From Lathyrus oleraceus (taxonomy: Eukaryota > Streptophyta > Magnoliopsida > Fabales > Fabaceae): a DNA stretch of 64,000 bases. The position numbers and the translations under genes are program-made. Below, piece by piece: positions 1 through 11,060 of the stretch. The stretch covers positions 75,874,109 through 75,938,108 of the forward strand of contig NC_066585.1 of the NCBI RefSeq assembly GCF_024323335.1, written 5' to 3'. The number at the start of each line of letters is the position of its first letter. The first letter of the stretch is position 1. The notes below the pieces were generated by a model, which worked only from the letters and a program-made list of their open reading frames with translations, had not been told where the DNA came from and ran no database searches.

Positions 1-563
1 TTCGGGGATTTTGAGGCGTGAAGATTTAGTGTGTCCATCATACTTCACTGCTGTATTTTGTGAGTCTATTATTAGACGTATCTTGTAAGCCAAGCCATTA
101 TCAAGTAGATGATAGCTTTGGCATAGGGTGTTCATTGAGTTGTAAGTGTTGTGTCACTCAAAGCTTTTAAGCGTGAGTGCTGTGTATCTTGATTTAAGCT
201 GTGAAGCATAATCAAGAGTTGTTTTTGAAGTGTGACTTCAAAGTGTCTTTAATATCCCTGAGGTGATTGAGGGGGAGTGAGTAGGAACTCTGATCTTAGG
301 TTAAGATTGAAATTGCATTGGGTAGGGATTAAGTGAGAAGTTGTAAACGGGTGAGTTTAGCTTTGAATTGATACTACTAATAGTGGATTTCCTCCCTGGC
401 TTGGTAGCCCCCAGATGTAGGTCATGTTGGACTGAACTGGGTGAACAATTACTTGTGTTATTTACTGCACTTACTGTTAAGTTCTGCATAATCCCTGTCT
501 GTGCAGAATTGGATGTCATAACAACCAGTGTGACATCCAAAGTCTGATAACTAGAATTTCACA
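1..563 (+). mobile_element. 3' part of an LTR inserted in copia element A
   Basis: No protein is encoded. The stretch has the texture of an LTR R/U5 region: a G-rich stretch (gagggggagtgagtagg), then gtggatttcctccctgg and a pyrimidine/GC-poor tail ending ..TTTCACA. Directly after it, integrase codons of element A begin in frame, so the boundary is placed at the terminal CA. The left end lies outside the window, so I cannot tell whether this is a solo LTR or the end of a full element, and no target duplication can be checked. Confidence 0.5.
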
Positions 564-2469
564 AAGACTAGGTGTTTACTAAATTTAAGAAATTTAGAAT
601 CAAGGCTAAGAAATAGAGTGGTCAGACTGTAAAGATTTTCATAACTGATGGTGGAGGTGAGTATAACTCTACAAAGTTCAAGAAGTCATATGAAGAGAAT
701 GAAATTGAGCATGAAGTGACTTCTCCATATACTCTTCAACACAATGGTATTGCTGAAAGGAGAACCCAAACTTTGCTTGATATGGCAAGGAGCATGCTGA
801 AGGAGAAGAAGCTTCCTAACACTTTGTGGGCAGAAACTATTACCACTGTATCATATGTGCTAAATAGGTGTCCAACCAAGGAGCTGAAGGAAATTGTTCC
901 TTTTGAGAGGTGGATTGGAGATAAGAAAAGTGTGAGTCATTTAGAGTCGTTGGTTCTGTTTGTTATAAACATGTTCCAGATGCTACTAGAAAGAAGCTAG
1001 ATGATAGAAGCAATGTGATGTTACTGGTGGGGTATCACAGTACGTGTGCTTATAAGCTTTATTGTCCATTCACTAATAAGGTTGAATTCAGTAGAGATGT
1101 TGTGGTGAAAGAGTTATAAGTATGGGACTATAGCAAGTCTCAATCCAACTCCGATGCAGAGTTAAATTCTAAAGATTTTGATTATGATTCGGAAGATGAG
1201 TCAGAGCCTGAAAATGATTATGAGAGTAGGTCAGAATCAGAATGCAAGATTGATTATAAGGAAGAATCTGATTCTGGTCCAGATTCTGATGGTGATTCAA
1301 ATTCTGGTGATCCAGATTCTAATGGTGATTCAGATTCTGGTGGTAGTCCAGATTATGGGAATATTCTAGATTCTGAAGGTGGTCATGCTTCTGAAGTCGA
1401 TACTTCTGGAGTTCTAACATCTGATATTATTCCAGAATTAGAAGGTTCTGAATAAGTTCAGAGGCCACAAAGAATCAGAAACATTCCGAGAAGGTTTGTA
1501 GAGTTTTACATGCTGCAAGATATTGAAGTAGATTATGAAGGGGAAGTTATTCAGTGTGACATGTTAGTAGACTCTGAACCCGTGAGTACGGAAGAAGCTC
1601 AAGTTTGGTTGAAGGTCATGAAAGAAGAACTTGATGCATAGAGATAAACAAGACTTGGAAGCTGACAGAACTTCCAAAGAACAAGAAAGCCATCAACGTG
1701 AAATGAGTTTATAAGGTGAAGCTGAAGCCAGATGGATCAATTGGAAAACACAAAGCAAGGTTAGTTGTGAGAAGTTTTCTGCAGAAACCCGGGTGAGATT
1801 ACTTTGAAGAGTTTGCGTCTGTAGCAAGACATGAAACAGTCAGGATGGTGATTGTGTTACCTGCTAACAGGAATTGGCCTCTGATGCATTTAGACGTGAA
1901 ATCTGAATTTCTAAGTGGTTCATTATAAGAAGAGGTTTATGTATCACAACCTCCTAGATTTGAGAAAAAGAATTCGGAAGGGATGGTATACATATTACAC
2001 AAAGCTTTGTATGGACTGAAGCAAGCCCCTAGAGCTTGGAATCTGAAAAATTGATTCATTTTTCAAGAAGCAGGGATTTCAGAAATGTGAGATGGAGTAT
2101 GGTGTCTATGTTCAACATACTTCTGAAGACAATATGATTCTGGTGTGTCTACATGTTGATGACATATTGCTAACAGGAAGTTTTGAACATATGACTAAGT
2201 TCAAGAAGGAGTTGATGAATGAGTTTGAGATGACTGATATAGGAAATATGGTTTATTTTCTAGGGATGGAGATTATGTACTTTGAGAAATGCATAATTTT
2301 ACACCAGTTTAAATATGAACTTGAGCTTCTGAAGAGGTTTGAGCTGATGAATTCTAAAGTTGTTATCACAAATGCTGATGCAAATCAGAAATTAGATTCT
2401 GATTCTGATGGTGATGATGTAGATACGACAATATTCAAACAGTTGGTAGGGTCTTTGAGGTATTTGTGT
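564..2469 (+). pseudogene. copia element A integrase and reverse transcriptase fragment
   Basis: Integrase core is visible as ITDGGGEY near 645, then HNGIAERRTQTLLDMARSM. A linker follows that is very rich in Ser, Asp and Glu (1150-1450). Reverse transcriptase begins near 1580 and shows [17 protein letters not shown] (about 2010) and VCLHVDDILLTGS (about 2145). Stops occur near 569, 617, 1118, 1453, 1705, 1927 and 2053, and a frameshift near 2050-2090 moves the rest to another frame. It is not translatable as one protein. It encodes part of a retrotransposon polyprotein for integration and cDNA synthesis. Confidence 0.85.
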
Positions 2470-2474
2470 AATAC
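2470..2474. repeat. Left target-site duplication of the solo LTR (AATAC)
   Basis: AATAC precedes the TG end of the solo LTR and is repeated exactly after its CA end at 8859-8863. A 5-bp duplication is the normal product of LTR retrotransposon integration. Confidence 0.9.
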
Positions 2475-3437
2475 TGTCGCATCACGCGAAAAACCGGCGG
2501 GAAAAGAAAGAACAACAGAGCCGCCACCGTGCGTTATTTATCCCAAAAGAGGGAAAGGAAACGCTCAGAGTAAACCTAGGAAAGAACATGGTCTCGCGAC
2601 CAAAGAGAATGGGTTCGGGAGTCGGTTATGCGAAGGGAAGGTATTAGCACCCCTACGCATCCGTAGTACTCTACGGGATCCACGCACAAAAGGAAGGAAT
2701 ATTGGTTGCTAAACACTGCTCAAACACTCACACACACTGGCTGAAAGAAACGCAAGAGACTGACTGAAACTGACTCGGCAGGATGTCGCATCCTGGGCCT
2801 ACTTAGTCTATCAGGCATAGACATCAGAGTCGAAGTAGTTCGGACTGGGGAAACGACACATGCTCGCTAGGATATCGCATCCTATGCATACGTATCTTCT
2901 CGGACGAGAGAAGAATCAGAGCATTCGTAGCTCGGCTGACACGCACACAAACAAACAAAGGCAAAGGCAAACGTGGAGCCTGAATGCCAATCGTTGGACT
3001 TACATCAGCATCCGAACCAAACACACCCACACTGGAATCCAAATGCCAATCGATGGACTTATATCGGCTTCCAAGCACACAACAACACAACAAGTTAATA
3101 GAGAGTCGGGGACTCGAGCCTATAACTGTCAAGCACACACTCAAACAGACAGATAACAAATTGCTAAGGAGTCAGGCACTCGAGCCTAGCAACTGTCAAA
3201 CAACACACACAAAAAAGAAAAAGGGCGCCCGGAGAGATCAGCTCAATCTCCTGCCTACATACTTCATCTGGTATGAAGATCAGGGCGATGTAGTTCCCCT
3301 ACGGAGGGATAAAGGACTTAGCCTAACCAGATAACAGAGGGAGACACAACACTAGGGAGACTACGACTCGAGCCTAGATGTTATCATGCAAAATCAACCC
3401 TAAGTTAAGGTTTCTAGCTAACTGGCACAAGGGCCAA

Positions 3438-3572
3438 CCTATCCTAAGCATGGCTCACACAGGAAGCAAGCCACACACACTTAACTTGCACAGGAAGCAA
3501 GCCAAACAAAACCTAACTTGCACAGGAAGCAAGTCTAAACTAATCCTAACTTGCACAGGAAGCAAGTCAAAC
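3438..3572. repeat. Short tandem repeat inside the solo LTR
   Basis: Four near-copies of a roughly 30-bp unit built on cttgcacaggaagcaagc are separated by short variable linkers. The first copy is diverged (ggctcacacaggaagcaagcc). Confidence 0.8.
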
Positions 3573-6439
3573 AATCCTACAAGCACAGATAGCACACGCT
3601 ATACACAAACAAGTGGCTCAAACAAGGGTTAGGTTTTAGTCAAGGGGTCATATCAACCTCAACAAACAAACCTCTGGAATGGGGTGAATGTGCTCTTAAC
3701 CTTGCCATTGAGGGGCTAAGGTGAAGCAGATGAAAGGTGAGTGAAGATAAGACTTCACAGCTCTTATCCCTGGCCTGGGAGAGCTTAAGACAAGAATGTG
3801 TGGGTTCAGAAAGTGGGAACCCTTCTACACATTTAAAACTGACTCAACTGTACAATTGTACAAGATCTTGGGTTTGTATCTGCAATGCATCAACACAGTG
3901 GTGTGAGCAAAGCAGATGACACACTGAATAGTGGGGGATAGATTGCATATCCCTACCTTCCACCAATTGCCTCTTCACTTAGGAGGTCTTTGACTCTGTA
4001 CAAGGACAATTTAAACATACACAAGCATTGCCTCTTAAGGAGGGCTTCAGACAGTTTGCCCGGTCAAATAACAGACCGGGTCTCCAGACTACATGAAGAA
4101 GAAGTAATTATACCTCAAGCAAGTTGCTAAATAGCAAAGCAAAACAAGTTCAGAGAACTTAAGCAACTAAAGTACCTGAAAAAGTCAAAACAATCAGCAA
4201 ACAGTTCAAAAGTTTAAATCAAAAGGAATTGGTAAACAGTCAATACAGATGGTCAACTGCGCAAGGCACAAGACCCAAACACATGAGTCAAACCTACAAA
4301 ACAAAGGTTAGCATATGATAAAACAATCAAGTTCAATCAAGTTTGAATGATCTTTGAGGCATTGGTGCTTAACCTGAAATAGGAACTCAATTGTAAGTCC
4401 AAAAGACCACTAGGACTAGCCTAGGGTCAAGGATGAAAGAAAAAGTCAAAACAGCAGAGAAAAGTCAACCAAAGTCATGTTCAAACAATTAAGAGACTCA
4501 ACCAATTGGGTTTACATTCATATCAATCATCATCATTTCATGAACAGTTTAGGTCAAAGTATGGCATTTAGAAGCTCACAGAAGTCAACAGCAAGACTTG
4601 AATCAAAACCAATCTCAAACATTTCCAAAAATCACCAAATAAATCATGACCAATCCTAACACATAGCATGGTAAGCATGTCAAATTTCATCTCATTTGGA
4701 CAAGTGTAAGGCAGTCAATGAAAATCAGAAAGTCAAAGCAATTTTGAACATGCTCAAAGAAGTCAACCAAACATGCATCAACTTAGAAAAATCATAAGTC
4801 AGAGATGGTGTATGATAAATGAATGGGACTAAAACCATGGCAAAGATGAAGATGTCTAGTTATCTCATGTAAAATTTCATGTCCATCTAATAAAGTATGA
4901 GAATTTCACAAATGAAATGGGAACAAGTGTCACACAAGGTCAACAATTGACCAACCAGGGGAGAAAATCTCAAACAATTAGGAAATGCCACAAATAATTC
5001 TAAGAAAATTCACATGTAAACTAGACATACAAGAGTAGGTTCATGCAAAATTTCAATCCATTTTGAGGTCAAGAAGCATGGTAATGAAAATCATGAAGTT
5101 GGTCATCAATGGTGTGACACAAATTGTCACACCCTAATTCAAAAAAATCATAACTCACAAACCACAAATGATAAATTCACAAACTCTACACCAAAATCAC
5201 CATGAGTGTGTCTAGTTTAAGCACAAAAAATTTGGGAGCCATTGGATACATTCTCATCATTTCACAAATGTTTTGGCAAAGTGTACAAAATTTGGTCACA
5301 TGTCACAAACCCTCATGCAAATTAAAATCCATTGATCACAAAATTCTGGAAAAATAATGATAAAAAAGTAGAGATCATGATGAACATAACACAAAAAATC
5401 CCATTGAATTTGGATCAAAAATGAGCAAGTTATGATTTTTGCAAGATTGGTTATAAAATGTGAAATTAAAATGGAATAAATGAAGCAAGAATGGCATTTT
5501 TGTAATTCCCTGATTCACTTAACCAAACACAGTCGTTTTGGGCATTAAAGGAAATGTTTTGATTGGATGAGGGAGTCGAGCCATGCACGCACGAAAATGG
5601 GGGAAAATCTGGGCAAATGTATTTGAAGAACTAGGGTTTCACTGTTCATCACCATCCCAAATCGTGATTTTCAATAAATGTCCAGAAATTGCAATTGGCT
5701 ATACCATTGTGTTCATCAAACCACATACAACATGAGTCCAACATTGGTTTTCATTAAATCAAGCTAGGCAAAGAGAAATAAGTAAGACAAGTTTGGATCA
5801 TCAATGTTCATTTCAAAATATCTCAACCATTACTTGACCATTCTTAAAACTAAAACCATTCATGAAATCAGCATCAAAAGATCTACATTAAGCATGCATC
5901 AATTTGACAAAATAGGGAGATTGAAAATTTACCAATTTGGATGGACAGTAGAGATTCAGCTATTGTTTGGTGTTGTTGGAGTGAAACAGTTGAAGCACAG
6001 CTATGCCTTGATGTATGATGAAGATGCCTTGGCTTGTAGTAGCTTGAAATGAGCTCAAACAATTTCTGCCATGGCTGCCACCTCTTTGAAACAGTGCTGG
6101 GAAAGGTACTTACTGGTGGAAGAAAGTGACTGGAATCAACTCAAGATGCTGTTGGAATGATGTTTAGGCAAAGCAAGGTTCAGTTTTCTTTGGAAGTGTC
6201 TTGACAGTTTTGGAGAATGCACCAAATGAAGGTTTTTAGGATGAGTGGTGGATGAATCCTGGTTTGATGTGTTGATGGTTGCAGCTGATTTAAGATGATG
6301 CTTAGATGGTGAAAAAGCAATGGCCAAGTTTCAGGTTCTTGGAAGCTCTTGAATGGTTTTTAGAAAAAATGGCCAAAGTGGTTTTTGAGTATGAGTGAAT
6401 TTCTATTGGTTTTGTGCTGTCCAAATGTTGTTTGTCCAT

Positions 6440-7700
6440 GACAGAAAATGTATTTGATTCTTATCACAAGCCAGGCCAGGTTAGGTTACTTGGTGTTTTT
6501 TGGAATAGGTCTTGAAAAGTGCAAGAAGAGGTTTTTTTGAAGTTGAATGAGAGGTTGGTTTTTCTACTGTCAAGATGAGGAAAATGTGTAGTGTTCACAA
6601 TTACAATAGATGATCCTGACATCTGCTGTTTGGAGTTTGACAGGCTTTGTCTCTTTGGAGTTTGGACTGTTTTGATAAATGCAAGTGAGAGGGGTTTTGG
6701 TTGGTCTGCTACTGCTCTTTCATGACAGTAAGTGAGGCTTTGATGTTCTTGTTTTATGTTGCTTTCTGAACAGCCTTTGCCATTTTGTGGAAATGCCAAG
6801 GATTAGTATGGATGAATGAGTGGAGTTCTTGGTTTTTGCTGTGAAATGGTGTTACTTATGACAGAAAAAAAATAATGGTGAAAGTCTGCTGTTGGTTGGC
6901 AAGGCAGGGTTTGTGTTATTTGGAAGCTTGGACAGAAAAATGGAAAATGCAAAGCAAGGTCAAATGCAGTTTTAGGATCAGTGCTTTTTTCTGCAATGTG
7001 TTTGGTCGTGGCTGCAATTGGCTTCATGACAGGAAAATGATGGAGGGTGTGGTCAAGCCAGGCTTAGTTCATTGAGTGTTTTTTACAGAAAAATGGAAAA
7101 TGTCAAGATGTGTTTTTGAGAGAGCCAAGGGTTTTCTTGCTGCAGGATGTTGGCTGCTACTTGCTTCACCATGATGAATAGGTGTGCTGTTTGGTATATG
7201 TTAGCCATGCCTTTTCTCTTGACAGTTTTGACAGAAAATTTAGAATGCCAAACAGCCAGGTCAGGTTTGAGAGAGTCAAGATCTTTGGTTTGTTCTTGCT
7301 ATTAGTCTTCAGCATGACAAAAAAAATCATGAGATATACCCTGCTGTTGGCTGTTGTTGCTGTCCTTTAATGACAGAAAATCCATCACCAAAAACTGCTG
7401 TTGAGTGTTGCTTTTGGTGGCAAGGCAATGTCTTGGAACTGTGGTATTGTGCAGCCAGTAGTGTATCCCAAAATGACAGAAAAAATGCTGCACAATGCTG
7501 CTAGGTCTGTTGTTGGACAGTACAAGGCATGGTTGTGGGATGTATGGGGTAGCATGGTGACAATGTACCTTCTTTCCAAAATTCAAGCAACTAAGGCATG
7601 GCCTTCTTCTATTGTTTTTTAGGCTGCAAAATGAGGTTCTAATGACAGAGCATGGCCTTCTAATTTTCTGTTTTGATGAGTACAAAGCAAGGTATGGTGG
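6440..7700. repeat. Degenerate tandem array inside the solo LTR
   Basis: About ten diverged copies of a loosely 90-130 bp unit, each with a tgacagaaaatg-like core followed by a ttgctg/caaggc/ccaggtc-rich part. Spacing and identity vary, so it is an old array. The short ORFs across it are by-products. Confidence 0.6.
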
Positions 7701-8858
7701 AAGCATGGAATAGCATGAGTGAAATTGTCCTTTTGCCAAATTTCAAGCAAGTTAAAGAATGGCTTCATGTACTGCATAATTGAGCTTGCAAACACATTCT
7801 AAATGATATTTCTGAGCTGTTCCAATTGGCCAAATGTTAAAAAAATGTTTATATCAAAAAGTCAAACATTGGTCAAACTTGCATTTAAGTGAGATAGGTC
7901 AAAAAATGCCATTTTGATTGGTGAAGTTTTGGCTCATGAAATTTATATTTTTGGAAAGAGGGGATCAAATGTGACTTGTAGGAAAAAACCCCACCAAAAT
8001 TGGCCAAATGGTTTGAGAGATATGGCCTCTTGAAGTTCAAGATTTTCTGAAATCGATTCGATCATAACTTGCCAACCACACATGGGAATTGAGAGTTCTT
8101 GGACTTTTTGGAAATGGGAGAACAAGATCTTCAACTTTCATGTTGGGCAAAAATTCATTTGAAGCTTGTATCATGATGTAAGTTTGAGGATCAAGACTTT
8201 CCATTTATGGCAGGTTTCAGTTACAGGTCCAGTTTCCATTTTTGGAAATTTTTGATCTGGCTTCAAATTCTTCCATGATGGTGTTTGACATGATATATGA
8301 GGCCTATTTGGACATGAATGAGCTCTCACAAACCAATTCCAATCATCAAATCACTGATTAAATGGACAGTTGACCAACAGTTGACTTTTAGGGTTTCTGG
8401 CTGTCTGCTCATTGACTGAGGACTTCCAAACCCTAATTCCTTGAGAATTTGACTTCAAATGATGTCCCAAGTTGTATGGACTCTTGATTATTGATCATGA
8501 TGCCCAAATTCCACAAGAATGACCACCATCCACTGCTTTGACTGACTGTTGACTTTCTAGGGTTTTTGACTGTCTGTGTATGAACTGATGACCTCTGAGC
8601 CTTCAACCCTTGACCAAAATACTTCAAATGGACCTCCAAGTAATGTGAACTTGTTGGACAAACCCTAGGGTCTTGGCTCCTTGAGAAATGCACTTGCTTG
8701 CTTGACTGATTGATCTCCTGATCAGTTTGACCTAATTTCTTGATTGGCTTGCACTTGAGGCAAAAGAGGCAATGCAATGCTATGCAATGGACCATGATAT
8801 GCTATGACCTAATATGAAAATGTATGTACAATGATAGGTGCAAATTTGAGGTGCTACA

Positions 8859-8863
8859 AATAC
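8859..8863. repeat. Right target-site duplication of the solo LTR (AATAC)
   Basis: Exact second copy of AATAC. With one copy removed, the interrupted copia reverse transcriptase frame joins correctly. Confidence 0.9.
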
Positions 8864-9490
8864 CATGCCTGATATTTGTTATGCATTTGAATAGTGAGTA
8901 GGTTTATGAGTAAACCGAAGTGGTCTCATTACTGAGCTGTTATTAGAATTCTGAGGTATATAAAGGGAACTCTGAAGTATGGATTTTTGTTCCCTTCTAG
9001 TGCTGAAATTTACTCAGAACTTCTGAGTTACTCGGATTCTGATTGGTGTGAAGAAAGAGTTGACAGAAGAAGCACTTCTAGGCACTTGTTTAAGTTTCTA
9101 GGAAGTCATATTTCTTGGTGTTCCAAGAAGCAACCAGTTGTTGCTTTGTCAACCTGTGAAGCAGAATATATTACAGGTGTTGTAACTGCATGTCAAGTTG
9201 TGTGGCTTCTGAATTTACTGCAGGATTTGAAGATCAAAGTAAACAAGCCTATAAAGTTGATGATTGATAACAAGTCTGCAATCAATCTTGCCAAGAACCC
9301 AGTGTTGCATGGGAGAAGCAAGCATATTGAGACTAAATATCACTTTATGAGAAATCAGATTCATAATAGAATACTAGAAATTATGCACTGTAGCACCCAG
9401 AAGCAGCTGGCAAATATTCTGACGAAGGCGATCAAGACTGATCAATTTCTCCGCTTGAGGGATGAAATTGATGTTTTTAGTTTTGGTTAA
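8864..9490 (+). pseudogene. copia element A RNase H fragment
   Basis: Continuation of element A after the solo LTR. PDICYA-type reverse transcriptase end is followed by the RNase H region: YSDSDWCEERVDRRSTSRH, KQPVVALSTCEAEYI, IDNKSAINLAKNP and HGRSKHIETKYHF. The D..E..D pattern of retroelement RNase H is visible. An open stretch runs from about 8987 to the natural stop at 9488-9490. A stop just after the PDICYA motif separates it from the reverse transcriptase. Confidence 0.88.
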
Positions 9491-9513
9491 GCTGAATATG
9501 AATTAAGGGATGA

Positions 9514-9759
9514 TGTTAGAATTAATTCATTTTTAGAAATTTATAGACAAAGTTTGTTAGAGGATATTTTAGTATTTCTACTTAAGTCTCACTTGTATTT
9601 AAGCAAGTGAGTGGTGTGAACAATAGTATCATTGTTCTGTTTGCAATGTGTGTATGTGCAACCATATTGTAACCATTTTAAGAGTAATGAAAGTTTGATA
9701 TTATTCTCTCTTCTCTCTCTTGTTTCCATTGTTCATCTTTATCACCTTGTGCACCAACA
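9514..9759 (+). mobile_element. 3' LTR of copia element A
   Basis: A purine-rich tract (attaagggatga) sits directly before TGTTAGAATT, and the block ends CACCAACA, giving matching TGTT..AACA ends. Length is 246 bp, short but normal for Ty1/copia. It contains a TATTTAAG-like promoter element and a CT-rich run near the end. The 5' LTR is outside the window, so this cannot be confirmed by comparison. Confidence 0.7.
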
Positions 9760-10462
9760 ATAATATGATGACCATATAAAAGATTTGAGTGAGATCAAAT
9801 CCATATAATTTAAAATAGAATATAGGATTTTATACAACATAGTAATAACTCACTAAAAACTCAAATGCTACAAATATAACTACATATATTTGAGAAACAT
9901 ATTACGTTATACGCAACGGAAAAATATGAGACTTTAATTTAATTAATATTAAGGATATAATACAATTAGTTGTAAATTTCCATCAATAACATAAGACTAT
10001 AATATCCTCAATATAAGTCTCCATAACATAATATTATATTTAAGAAATAATATTTGATTCTCATTTATATACAATTGACATGTTAAATTCTCTCACTTGA
10101 TAGAGATTAATAATTGAATTATTAATTCAATAGTTTATAATTATTTTTAAAAAATATTCATTTTTTTCTCTATCACAAAATGATCATGTCAAGTAACGTC
10201 ACAACAATATGGTCCATCACTTACATAATACATAGGAATATAAAATTCATTTTAATAAAAAAATATTGACAATAAATTATTAAATTTCATAAAGTAATGC
10301 ATATCTTTAAAATAACAGTTATGCTATTCCTACACTACTTTTTACACCAAATACATACACCGTATACACTGTTCACCGTATTTATACGGTGAACAATGAT
10401 TTTTCTTAAATTAAAAAATAATAATTATGAACAGTACATGAACAGTGTATGAACAATATCCG
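9760..10462. other. AT-rich spacer without genes
   Basis: No coding ORF or repeat family recognised. The only structure is a perfect short inverted repeat close to its right end, listed separately. Confidence 0.6.
10370..10395. repeat. Perfect 11-bp inverted repeat
   Basis: TGTTCACCGTA and TACGGTGAACA flank a 4-nt loop. Further gaacagt/tgaacaat words follow within 60 bp (10429-10460), so this may be the end of a degraded MITE whose other end was lost when element B was truncated. Confidence 0.7.
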
Positions 10463-10978
10463 TGAAGTTATGGCATTGATTCCTAATCAAGACAAAATTA
10501 TCTGCCATCAATTTCAACGGTCCTTTCACCTCTATATAAAGGACAGCAAACAGCATTGAGAGACACACCTGAATACACCGAAACATTCTCTCTCTCTCTC
10601 TCAATCTTTCACGAGTTTTTGCTCAGAACGTGAAACATTCTATTTGCTCTTACTACTGTAATACTTGCTTTATCCTAGAAGCACTCTAGATTACAAACCT
10701 TGTTTTTATCTAAGCTGTTTTATATTTCCCCAAGTGACTCTGCGCAGTCTGCATACTTGAGAGGACTAAGAGATATTTCTCTTAGATGTTGGTTGTAATA
10801 ATCTTTCAAGATTAGTGGATTAAGTCCTTATTGAAGGCGAAATCACCTTGGCCGGGTGGACTGGAGTAGCTTTGTGTTATAAGCGAACCAGTATAAATTC
10901 CTGGTGTGGTCTTTGTCTGAAAAAGCGCTTATTTTCCAAAACAATTCAAACCCCCCTTTCTTGTTTTTCTCACCTTCA
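10463..10978 (+). mobile_element. Truncated 5' LTR of element B
   Basis: Matches the second half of the 3' LTR from gaagttatggcattgattcc to the terminal CTTCA. The first roughly 530 bp (U3) are missing. The TATA box (tctatataaagga) and downstream transcript start region remain. A (CT)7 run here contrasts with (CT)14 in the 3' LTR. Confidence 0.95.
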
Positions 10979-10980
10979 AT

Positions 10981-10992
10981 TGGTATCAGAGC
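10981..10992 (+). promoter_or_regulatory. Primer binding site, tRNA-iMet type
   Basis: TGGTATCAGAGC two bases after the LTR end is the standard plant retrotransposon primer site complementary to the 3' end of initiator tRNA-Met. Confidence 0.95.
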
Positions 10993-11060
10993 TTCGGCTC
11001 TGTTATTGATTTTCTAATCAAACACTTAACAGTGTAGAGAGATCCAGAACGAGAAAAACC

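Larger units (their letters stand above)
2475..8858. mobile_element. Ogre-type (Ty3/gypsy, Tat clade) solo LTR, 6384 bp
   Basis: The block starts TGTCGCATCACGCG and ends GGTGCTACA, so it has canonical TG..CA ends, and it is bounded by the perfect 5-bp duplication AATAC (2470-2474 and 8859-8863). It contains no internal coding domain, primer binding site or second LTR, so it is a solo LTR made by LTR-LTR recombination. The first 250 bp hold segments I recognise as typical of legume Ogre LTRs: accgccgg-type GC-rich start, ggtctcgcgaccaaagag, gggttcgggagtcgg, and ttagcacccctacgcatcc. Ogre LTRs of legumes are known for unusual length (about 5-6 kb), which fits. Family assignment is from memory of sequence texture, and strand is not certain. 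Confidence 0.85.
564..9759 (+). mobile_element. Decayed Ty1/copia element A, split by an Ogre-type solo LTR
   Basis: Order integrase, reverse transcriptase, RNase H, 3' LTR, which is the Ty1/copia order. The coding part is interrupted at 2475-8858 by a solo LTR. The reverse transcriptase reading frame (VGSLRYLCNT) resumes after the insertion with a PDICYA motif once the duplicated 5 bp are discounted. gag and the 5' LTR lie outside the window or were lost. Many in-frame stops and frameshifts show it is long dead. Confidence 0.88.

Noticed and set aside
2824..3334. Overlapping ORFs of about 100 codons on both strands
   Set aside because: They lie in the non-coding solo LTR, have repetitive composition and no domain.
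7302..7739. 145-codon minus-strand ORF
   Set aside because: Falls in the degenerate tandem array of the solo LTR. Cys/His/Ser-rich translation is a by-product of repeats.
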